Shown piece after piece: positions 7,605 to 13,430 of a stretch of DNA of 13,430 nt. The stretch covers positions 1 through 13,430 of the forward strand of contig PMIW01000108.1 of the NCBI GenBank assembly GCA_003158365.1. Direction: 5' to 3'. Position 1 is the stretch's first letter. Each line of letters opens with the position of its first letter. The notes under the pieces are model-generated. The model did no database searches. It saw only the letters and a list, made by a program, of their open reading frames with translations, and was not told the origin of the DNA. The translations under genes were made by a program, and so were the position numbers. Source of the stretch: Ignavibacteriota bacterium (GTDB lineage Bacteria > Bacteroidota > Ignavibacteria > Tepidaquicellales > Tepidaquicellaceae).

Positions 7605-7671
7605 TGAGTAATGATTAATGACTATTGAATAATAAGAGAGTGAATCGCCAATCGTGAATAATGAATATTCG
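7602..7671. repeat. 7-bp-period repeat array starting in the nuoH stop codon
   Basis: Ten heptamer units in register begin at the TAA of nuoH. The first part repeats TAATGAN (7602-7622), then units diverge (TATTGAA, TAATAAG). The second part reads as variants of TGAATNR, for example GTGAATCGCCAATCGTGAAT at 7640-7659. That second part matches, apart from a few changes, the reverse complement of the array upstream of dnaG (1734-1775), which reads GTGAATCGTCAATAGTGAAT. The two arrays therefore belong to one repeat family in opposite orientations. Confidence 0.6.
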
Positions 7672-7701
7672 TTAGTTAAACACGAATCATCATATCAAAA
7701 T

Positions 7702-7714
7702 ACTCCGAAGGAGT
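7702..7714. repeat. Short hairpin ACTCC-GAA-GGAGT
   Basis: A perfect 5-bp stem with a GAA triloop is followed by GAAAATATTATATAAT. The short palindrome next to an AT tract looks like a degraded intergenic repeat. It has no T-run, so a terminator role is not supported. Confidence 0.4.
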
Positions 7715-7968
7715 GAAAATATTATATAATTATTATAGTAATAATTTTTAAAGAGCTATATCACGAAGGGGAGTGAAGAAAAGCACACCCCTGCCCTCTC
7801 CACGGCGAGTCTTTGACCTCTCAAGAAGTGAAAAGAAAGAATTTCACATATCTGCAACAAAAAGATATCTCCTTAGTTTAAAACAGTGAAAACGCATTGC
7901 AAGTACCTGATTTTACCCGAATTCGTTTTGAGTTTAATTTTTTGCTGTGTTTTTTAATAAGAATTCAT

Positions 7969-7976
7969 TAATTTTG
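7969..7976 (+). promoter_or_regulatory. Bacteroidota-type -7 promoter element for the thioredoxin-barrel-Omp28 operon
   Basis: TAATTTTG is an exact match to the TAnnTTTG -7 consensus of Bacteroidota primary sigma factor promoters. It lies about 58 bases before the ATG at 8035. The nearest upstream TTTG (7941-7944), a possible -33 element, is 24 bases away, somewhat longer than usual. That lowers confidence. Transcription would begin shortly after 7980 and cover the three following genes. Confidence 0.45.
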
Positions 7977-8034
7977 TAATATGATTGTTAGTATCAACTA
8001 TTTTTAACCTGATTTAAAAATCAAAAAACTCAAT

Positions 8035-8526
8035 ATGAAAAAAGTTATTTTATTGTTCGTCCTCTCAATTTTAATGTCCGGGTTTTTACGAGCCCAGACT
8101 TACTCCGATTTTACTCTGCAGGATCTGGAAGGAAACGATGTAACGCTAAGCAAGCTTCTGGAAAAAGGTCCCGTGTTCATGTCGTTCTGGGCAACATGGT
8201 GCTCGCCCTGCAAGGAAGAAATGAAAAAAGTAAATGATGTTTACGAAAAATATAAAAGCCAGGGATTCGTTTATCTTGCAATAAACCAGGATAACCAGAA
8301 ATCAGTTTCAAAAGTCAAATCTTTTATAACCGCCCAAAGTTATAATTTTCCTGTCGTATTCGATTCCGACAAAAGGGTATTCGAGGCATACAGCGGAAGG
8401 GATGAAATGCCTTATGCACTTTTCATCGGCAAGAATAAAGAAATTTTGTCCGTTCACACGGGGTTCAAATCCGGCGACGAGGCGAAAATCGAAGAGGAAG
8501 TAAAAGCCGCACTTGGAATAAAATAA
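8035..8526 (+). CDS. Exported TlpA/ResA-like thioredoxin-fold oxidoreductase
   Basis: This is probably a periplasmic thiol-disulfide oxidoreductase that reduces or exchanges disulfides in envelope proteins. The 163 residues begin with a signal peptide (MKK, hydrophobic 4-17, likely cleavage LRA|Q after residue 20). The AhpC/TSA-Redoxin fold follows: FTLQDLEGNDVTLSK (26-40), then SFWATWCSPCKEE with the redox cysteines C56 and C59. The cis-proline P126 (EMPYALFIGKN) faces the active site in this fold. No other cysteine is present. It is the first gene of a unit with the DUF6029-like barrel (38 bases downstream) and the Omp28-like lipoprotein, and a promoter-like box lies about 58 bases upstream. 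The start is supported by the signal peptide. The specific partner cannot be read from sequence; cytochrome c maturation is the classical use of TlpA/ResA proteins, but no cytochrome genes are nearby, so I infer a role for its operon partners. Confidence 0.88.
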   Translation: MKKVILLFVLSILMSGFLRAQTYSDFTLQDLEGNDVTLSKLLEKGPVFMSFWATWCSPCKEEMKKVNDVYEKYKSQGFVYLAINQDNQKSVSKVKSFITAQSYNFPVVFDSDKRVFEAYSGRDEMPYALFIGKNKEILSVHTGFKSGDEAKIEEEVKAALGIK

Positions 8527-8564
8527 TATGCATTTGAAAAAAAATTATTAATTAAATATTATAA

Positions 8565-10208
8565 ATGAAAAAGTTATTTACCTTATTTTTCTTAATAATA
8601 ATTTCTTCAGTTTCATATGGGCAGAAATTAGATGTTAAGGCATCGTTAAACAATACTTTCCGTTACGGTAACGGACTGGAAACAAACAACACAAGTGAAT
8701 ATCCAAAAGAATATCTGGAAGACCTCGGAGACGCAAGATTGAAAATAAACGATTTTGTATTCGGAATGAGGTATGAAATCAGTGACCCGATTGAATACGG
8801 CAATGATTTTAAGGGAATAAGAAAAAGATATCTCGAGTATAACAACCTGGATGAAAACCTGAGCATCAGGGTGGGTGATTACTGGGATTTGGTTTCAAGA
8901 GGGCTTACATTCAACGTATTCGAAGACCGCGGACTTGCTTATGATACGGGCATAGACGGGGTTCGCGTTGCTTACAAGAGAAATTTCGGTGAAAAAAACC
9001 CGGTAAAAACAAAGACGCAGGTATTTGCAGGGGACCTGAATTATACGGACTATATAAACCTGAAGAGAACCGAAACATATAAAATAAGAGATGCAAATTT
9101 CGAGGTTGTTCCCTTAAAGAACATTAATATCGGAATAAACTACATGTATGCAAAAGGCTCGATAACTTCTAATGACCTTTCCACTTTAACAAATATAACC
9201 GCTGAATTACCCGAAGCTTACATGACTTTCAACTATAAAGATTTGCAGTTCTTTTATTCATATGCGCATAAACACGTTTTAACAGACCCGAACAGTTTAT
9301 ACCTTAACAGAATGTCGGCTTTCGGAAACGGCATGTATTCATCTCTTTCGTTTTCAAAACCAGGATTCGGTTTCACTATTGATTATAAAAATTACAGATT
9401 CGATTTAACGGACCCGAGCCAGAGAGACAGGACAAGACCGACAAAAATGCTTCCGTTCCAGAATCCTCCTACAGCGCTGAAAGAGCATACTTCAACTTTG
9501 ATTTCGAGAAATCCGCATGTAGTAGATTTTAACGATGAAGTCGGAGGTCAGCTCGATATGATAGCATCTCCAAGCGATAAACTGAATTTAAATTTGAATA
9601 TTGGAATAGCTTCGAGGCATTATGAATATAATTATATAAACGCAGGATGGGTACCGGTAGAAAGGTCAACGAATTTCCTGCCTTCTTTAGATGATAAATT
9701 TTCCCCGTTCTGGGAGGTTTATTTTGAATCGGAATATTATGCATCAAAAGCTGTGTATGGCAAGGTAGCGTTTTCAAAGCAAAGCGAAGTTACATATTCA
9801 GACCTCGACCCGCTCGAATCAGAAAAGCTATTTACATCAACCATTCCTGTTGAGTTCAGGTATTCACTCACGAAAGACTGGACGCTGAAACTAATTGCCG
9901 AGCAGCAGTGGATACATAATTCTTCAAGGTTTTACCAGAAGGATTACAACAATAATTTCTTTTCTTTGAGCATGTCAAGATCGCCTGACTTAACTCTGAC
10001 TATTAATACGGAAATTACAAATGATGATTATGACCCTTCGGGTAAAAAGAATTGGGTACAGGGAGAAATAGCATATAAATTAACTACGACGCACATACTA
10101 ACGGCATCATACGGTGCAGAGCGCGGCGGATTAAAATGTACAAGCGGAATCTGCCGTTACGTTTACCCGTTCAACGGATTCAGGTTATCTCTATCATCAA
10201 AATTTTAA
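8565..10208 (+). CDS. DUF6029-like outer-membrane beta-barrel protein
   Basis: The 547-residue protein is probably an outer-membrane barrel. It has a signal peptide (MKKLFTLFFLIIISSVSYGQ, cleavage near G19/Q20), many alternating, aromatic-rich strands (for example VYFESEYY and LQFFYSYAHK), and a terminal strand ending in phenylalanine (FRLSLSSKF), the usual barrel-assembly signal. The conserved N-terminal region contains RVGDYWDLVSRGL (102-114) and DRGLAYDTGIDGVRV (121-135), which I associate with the Bacteroidota family DUF6029; the assignment is from memory of the pattern. The only two cysteines, C525 and C530, lie in GGLKCTSGICRYVYPFNG just before the last strand, probably at a turn or loop, and could form a disulfide. 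The gene lies between an exported thioredoxin and a CxxC lipoprotein, in the same operon. Function is unknown; a porin, a transport barrel or a redox-client barrel are all possible. Confidence 0.82.
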   Translation: MKKLFTLFFLIIISSVSYGQKLDVKASLNNTFRYGNGLETNNTSEYPKEYLEDLGDARLKINDFVFGMRYEISDPIEYGNDFKGIRKRYLEYNNLDENLSIRVGDYWDLVSRGLTFNVFEDRGLAYDTGIDGVRVAYKRNFGEKNPVKTKTQVFAGDLNYTDYINLKRTETYKIRDANFEVVPLKNINIGINYMYAKGSITSNDLSTLTNITAELPEAYMTFNYKDLQFFYSYAHKHVLTDPNSLYLNRMSAFGNGMYSSLSFSKPGFGFTIDYKNYRFDLTDPSQRDRTRPTKMLPFQNPPTALKEHTSTLISRNPHVVDFNDEVGGQLDMIASPSDKLNLNLNIGIASRHYEYNYINAGWVPVERSTNFLPSLDDKFSPFWEVYFESEYYASKAVYGKVAFSKQSEVTYSDLDPLESEKLFTSTIPVEFRYSLTKDWTLKLIAEQQWIHNSSRFYQKDYNNNFFSLSMSRSPDLTLTINTEITNDDYDPSGKKNWVQGEIAYKLTTTHILTASYGAERGGLKCTSGICRYVYPFNGFRLSLSSKF

Positions 10209-10224
10209 TTAAAGGAAACACAAT

Positions 10225-11001
10225 ATGAAATACAAAATTACATTAATCGCAGCAATCTTATTTGCGTTCTTTCTTTCTTCCTGCGAATTTAATAACAACC
10301 CCGTGGTAACAAACAGTGTTACCGCGCAGAGGAAATTGCTTGTCGAGCTTTCCACAAGCAGTACCTGTACAAATTGCCCGCCCGCGGAAAATTTTCTCAA
10401 CCAGATAGATTCTGCATCGGGGATTACAAGTTCCGATACGAGCGTGGTTATTATAGAATTCCATACGCCGATTCCGACTCCCGGAGACCCGTTTTATGCG
10501 CAGAACATGCCGGCAAGCAATGCAAGGAAAAATTTTTACGACGTTCAGGTAAATCCGACTTTATTAATAGGGGGTTCAACCAAATACATAGGGTTCGATG
10601 CACAGAGCTGGACAAATTCAATAAACATAAAGCTTTCCCAGAAGGAAAATTACAACCTGACATTTAATATTGCATACGATACAGCCACAAGAAACGGCTC
10701 GGTTGATATAAGCCTTTTGCAGACAGGCGGAGCTAACCTTAGCGACCTGAAACTGTTTATTGCCGTAACAGAGAACAAACTTCCATTCGGCACAAAATTT
10801 TATCATAATGTATTAAGAGACTTCATAACCGATGCAAACGGAGACGATATGCAGATTGCAATAGGGCAGCCTTTTTCAGTTACAAAGAATTTTGTACTTA
10901 ACAGTATAGTAACAAATCCTTACAATACAAATATTACGGTTTTTGCGCAAAGCATGTCCACAAAAGACGTGGTTGTGGTTGCAAGAAAAAAACTTCTGTA
11001 G
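10225..11001 (+). CDS. Omp28-like lipoprotein with thioredoxin-type CxxC
   Basis: The 258-residue lipoprotein has a textbook lipobox, FLSSC with C20, so it is anchored in the envelope, perhaps on the outer membrane. Soon after the anchor comes KLLVELSTSSTCTNCPPAENF (37-57) with C48 and C51. The VNPTLLIGG segment (109-117) places a proline (P111) where thioredoxin folds have the cis-proline. This is the pattern of the Omp28 family, which has a thioredoxin-like N-terminal part and a beta-sandwich-like C-terminal part (about 140-258). The family's exact role is not established. AAAGGA at 10211-10216, 8 bases before the ATG, is one of the few reasonable Shine-Dalgarno sequences in the window. The gene is 16 bases after the barrel gene, so both are likely on one message, and a strong terminator follows at 11062. 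Beyond C20, C48 and C51 there are no cysteines. Confidence 0.85.
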   Translation: MKYKITLIAAILFAFFLSSCEFNNNPVVTNSVTAQRKLLVELSTSSTCTNCPPAENFLNQIDSASGITSSDTSVVIIEFHTPIPTPGDPFYAQNMPASNARKNFYDVQVNPTLLIGGSTKYIGFDAQSWTNSINIKLSQKENYNLTFNIAYDTATRNGSVDISLLQTGGANLSDLKLFIAVTENKLPFGTKFYHNVLRDFITDANGDDMQIAIGQPFSVTKNFVLNSIVTNPYNTNITVFAQSMSTKDVVVVARKKLL

Positions 11002-11061
11002 AGAGTTAAAATAATTTTCTCCTGCTTTTTTAGAAATCGCAGGCATTATATAAAGAATAAT

Positions 11062-11093
11062 TGACCGCGGGTTAATCCCGGGGTCATTTTTTT
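11062..11093 (+). terminator. Strong rho-independent terminator of the thioredoxin-barrel-Omp28 operon
   Basis: TGACCGCGGG (11062-11071) and CCCGGGGTCA (11077-11086) pair as a 10-bp stem with a single internal mismatch and a 5-base TTAAT loop, directly followed by seven Ts (11087-11093). It lies 61 bases after the Omp28-like stop codon and 73 bases before the next start. The next gene must therefore have its own promoter. Confidence 0.9.
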
Positions 11094-11165
11094 ATACCCT
11101 TCAAATTTAATTTTTTATTTAATTTGTATTTATTAATTTGCAATAATTAAAACTGTCATTCACAA

Positions 11166-13256
11166 TTGAAGAAATTATTCCGCATAATTTTTTTTATTGG
11201 TGTATTACTTTTTAACGGAAATATTTATTCCCGGTCAGATACTTTGCGTATATCCGGGGACACAACAAATCTTTCACGGGGCAATCAGGAAGAACTGCTG
11301 CTGGAAAGCTCGCTCGAAGATACTGAAGACTCGAAACTACTTGATTACCTTGAAGACCTTAAAAAAAATTCGTTCGACCTTAACACTGTTTCCCGGGAAG
11401 ACCTCGAATCGATACCTTTCATAAACTCCATTATTGCAAAAAATATAATAGAATACCGCAATGAAAACGGTTCATTTAAATCAAAACGGGACTTGCTGTA
11501 TGTAGACGGAGTTAATGACCGGTTATACGGTTTAATAAAAACGTATGTTGTAGTAAAAAAATCCGAAACAGATTATGTTGAAGATGATGATGGAAAAATT
11601 TACAAAGAAAACAGGAATGAAAATCCGCAGATATTAAAAGATATTGAATTCAGCTACAGGACACGGTTCCAGCAGGATTTACAGACAAAAGAAGGATTCC
11701 TGAACGGACAGTATCCCGGCTCTAAAGCAAAAATCTATAACAGGCTGAACTTCATATACAATAAATCAAAATACATACTGCAGGGAAACATAACCACCGA
11801 AAAAGACGCAGGCGAAAGAAGTATTACGGATTTTTCGTCGGGTTACCTGGAATTCAGAAGTTCAAAGATTCTTCGCACTTTGATAGCAGGCGATTACTCC
11901 CTGACATTCGGGCAGGGGCTTGGGATGTGGAGCGGAACGGGATTTTATAAGGGCAGTTCGACAGTTGACCCGGTTAAAAAAAGAGGATACGGGCTAAACG
12001 GCTATTCCTCCGTCAATGAATCACAATTCTTCCGCGGTGCCGCGTCGGATATAAATTATAATAATTTTGATTTTATTTTGTTCTACTCCAACAATTATTT
12101 CGATGCATCAATAGATACGACTTTAGATGAAGTTTCGAGCTTTTACTTCGACGGATATCACCGAACCATTTCGGAGCAGAACAGGAAAAAATCCGCGAAA
12201 GAAAGCTTGTTCGGAAGCCGCATTCTTTTCAATAAAAATAATCTGAAACTCGGCGCAACAATCTGGACATCTAAATTTTCTAAACCTGTAGAATTTGACA
12301 GTACAAGACAGCTTTATTCTTTTTCCGGCGACAATGCAAATATGCTCAGCTTTGATTATGATTACATTTACAATAACATTAATATCTTCGGCGAATTTGC
12401 CCGCTCGCAATCAGGAATTGTCGCAGGTCTCGGTGCATTGTATATTTCGCTGAGCAAATTTGCAGAACTTGTATTTTTATACCGCCATTATCCAGAAGAT
12501 TTTTCACAGGTGCATTCATTCGGATTCGGCGAGAATAACGGAAATACGCAAAATGAATCGGGACTTTATTCGGGATTATCGGTTGAGCCTTTTAAAGGTC
12601 TGGAAGTAAATGCATATTTTGACCAGTTTAAATTTCCCTATCGCACGTATTCCAATCCCGCATCGACCTCAGGAAATGATTTCCTGACAAATGTGAACTA
12701 TGCTTTTAACAAAGACCTTACATTAAACTTCCGCTACAAAAGCAAGAACAAGGAAGATACAAGAACGGTGCAGGATGAATCAGGAAGGCTCGTAAAAAAA
12801 ATCGATAACCGCAGCCAGACGAATTTCAGATTAGGATTTGATTATGACATCACTGACAGGTTCAAATTACGCAGCAGGTACGATTATGTATTCGTGAAAT
12901 ACGATTTATTCGGCGGAAACAATAAGGGAAGTTTATTTTTTACGGATTTAAGATTTAATCCTGCGATGGGGGTTTCTATTTCAACTCGATTTTTATTTTT
13001 CGAGACCGACAGCTACGACAGCAGGCTTTACGAATATGAAGAAGATATACGGGGTGTAATGTCCAATCTTGGTTTGTACGGAAAAGGCAGAAGATGGTAT
13101 GTGATGGTAAAATTCAAACCCTTAAGCTATGTTGAAATCTCGGGTAAATACGCCGAAACCTATATGGACGGAGCAAAATCAATCGGGACGGGTAACGACC
13201 TTATTCAGGGGGATACCAATAATAAAATCAACCTCGGGATGGAGATTTTATTTTAG
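11166..13256 (+). CDS. Exported protein with ComEA-type helix-hairpin-helix and putative outer-membrane beta-barrel
   Basis: This 696-residue protein starts with TTG (11166-11168). The start is supported by the signal peptide it opens (KKLFRIIFFIGVLLF, cleavage near residue 22). Residues 70-130 match a ComEA-like helix-hairpin-helix pair: DLNTVSREDLESIPF, then AKNIIEYRNENGSFKSKRDL and VDGVNDRLYGLIKTYV. The first hairpin has PFIN in place of the usual PGIG, so DNA binding may be weakened or replaced by protein binding. From about 160 to the end there are alternating aromatic strands with turns and a final strand INLGMEILF, as in outer-membrane barrels. It has no cysteines. Residues 241-252 contain AGDYSLTFGQGL, resembling GDYWDLVSRGL of the DUF6029-like barrel. 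It lies beyond a terminator and is its own unit; TTAATTTG at 11133-11140 is a weak -7-like box. Related HhH-barrel proteins are widespread in Bacteroidota and of unproven function; DNA uptake or envelope-polymer binding is speculation. Confidence 0.83.
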   Translation: MKKLFRIIFFIGVLLFNGNIYSRSDTLRISGDTTNLSRGNQEELLLESSLEDTEDSKLLDYLEDLKKNSFDLNTVSREDLESIPFINSIIAKNIIEYRNENGSFKSKRDLLYVDGVNDRLYGLIKTYVVVKKSETDYVEDDDGKIYKENRNENPQILKDIEFSYRTRFQQDLQTKEGFLNGQYPGSKAKIYNRLNFIYNKSKYILQGNITTEKDAGERSITDFSSGYLEFRSSKILRTLIAGDYSLTFGQGLGMWSGTGFYKGSSTVDPVKKRGYGLNGYSSVNESQFFRGAASDINYNNFDFILFYSNNYFDASIDTTLDEVSSFYFDGYHRTISEQNRKKSAKESLFGSRILFNKNNLKLGATIWTSKFSKPVEFDSTRQLYSFSGDNANMLSFDYDYIYNNINIFGEFARSQSGIVAGLGALYISLSKFAELVFLYRHYPEDFSQVHSFGFGENNGNTQNESGLYSGLSVEPFKGLEVNAYFDQFKFPYRTYSNPASTSGNDFLTNVNYAFNKDLTLNFRYKSKNKEDTRTVQDESGRLVKKIDNRSQTNFRLGFDYDITDRFKLRSRYDYVFVKYDLFGGNNKGSLFFTDLRFNPAMGVSISTRFLFFETDSYDSRLYEYEEDIRGVMSNLGLYGKGRRWYVMVKFKPLSYVEISGKYAETYMDGAKSIGTGNDLIQGDTNNKINLGMEILF

Positions 13257-13430
13257 TGTTTAGAGTTTGTAGAGTCCATAGAGTCTTTAGAGTAAGAGCA
13301 TAACAAATTCTCAATACTGTGCTATATAAGATTTTTATACTCTTTTCCCTTAATTTATGAAACAAAATCCATAAAAAGCAGTAAACAGAACTAAAGAGAC
13401 TATTAATTGTTATATCATATTATTAAGAGT
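13257..13430. other. Right-edge intergenic DNA
   Basis: After the barrel gene stop there is a nonamer repeat (13261-13296) and then AT-rich DNA to the window edge. No gene, RNA or convincing terminator is seen. Confidence 0.5.
13261..13296. repeat. 9-bp tandem repeat TAGAGTNNN, four units
   Basis: Four nonamers are in perfect register: TAGAGTTTG, TAGAGTCCA, TAGAGTCTT and TAGAGTAAG. The first six bases are invariant and the last three vary freely. The array starts 5 bases after the stop codon of the helix-hairpin-helix barrel gene. Confidence 0.7.

Larger units (their letters stand above)
7605..8034. other. 430-base intergenic region: repeat relics and operon promoter
   Basis: There is no convincing gene on either strand. 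From left to right it holds most of the heptamer array (7602-7671) and a small ACTCC/GGAGT hairpin (7702-7714). A CCCTGCCCTCTCC tract at about 7789-7801 stands out as locally GC-rich. Two weak inverted repeats follow: GTGAAA/TTTCAC at 7828-7847 and ATATCT/AGATAT at 7848-7868. The promoter-like site at 7969-7976 lies near the right end. No intrinsic terminator for the upstream ptsI-nuoH operon was recognised. Confidence 0.55.

Noticed and set aside
7785..7870. Small RNA or tRNA in the nuoH-thioredoxin gap
   Set aside because: No cloverleaf can be drawn, there is no T-loop GGTTCGA-type segment, and only two weak 6-bp inverted repeats were found.
10374..10667. Plus-strand open frame of 97 codons inside the Omp28-like gene
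   Set aside because: It is out of frame with a well-supported lipoprotein gene, and its composition is typical of a shifted frame.
11021..11043. CCTGC/GCAGG hairpin after the Omp28-like gene as a terminator
   Set aside because: It has only a 5-bp stem with a 13-base loop and no T-run on the 3' side; the hairpin at 11062-11093 is far better.
12123..12410. Minus-strand open frame of 95 codons inside the helix-hairpin-helix barrel gene
   Set aside because: It is covered by a coherent barrel coding frame and has no independent start signal or motif.

Overview
The window looks like a chromosomal segment of a Bacteroidota-type bacterium, most plausibly of the Ignavibacteria/Chlorobi side of that group. 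Supporting this are moderately AT-rich DNA, genes mostly without Shine-Dalgarno sequences, a good Bacteroidota -7 box (TAnnTTTG) at 7969-7976, and several protein types typical of the phylum: a DUF6029-like outer-membrane barrel, an Omp28-like lipoprotein, and a barrel with an N-terminal ComEA-type helix-hairpin-helix. The exact lineage is inference. No rRNA, tRNA, CRISPR array, integrase or transposase gene was seen.

Layout. The left end (1-725, minus strand) is the N-terminal two thirds of a lipoate-protein ligase that runs off the window. Between 726 and 1829 lies an accessory-looking stretch: an AT-rich orphan putative lipoprotein gene (1062-1607) flanked on both sides by short hairpins and short-period tandem repeats. 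From 1830 to 7604 there is a plus-strand housekeeping run: DNA primase (dnaG), PTS enzyme I (ptsI, TTG start), a bifunctional phosphoglucose/phosphomannose isomerase, and NuoH of respiratory complex I. The last three are tightly spaced (11 and 3 bases), so they are probably co-transcribed. nuoH is not accompanied by other nuo genes here.

A 430-base gap (7605-8034) made of degraded repeats, with a promoter near its right end, leads into a compact three-gene envelope operon (8035-11001). It encodes an exported TlpA-like thioredoxin (CSPC), a DUF6029-like beta-barrel whose only two cysteines are a CTSGIC pair just before the last strand, and an Omp28-like lipoprotein with a CTNC motif. The cluster ends in a strong intrinsic terminator (11062-11093). 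A separate unit follows: a 696-residue exported helix-hairpin-helix/beta-barrel protein (11166-13256, TTG start). The right edge holds only a 9-bp tandem repeat and AT-rich DNA.

The most promising candidate for an undescribed system is the three-protein thiol operon. Each exported protein carries exactly one plausible redox-active or disulfide-forming cysteine pair, which suggests a thiol relay or disulfide quality-control path reaching the outer membrane. A second theme is that intergenic DNA is repeatedly built from heptamer- and nonamer-period arrays and small palindromes.
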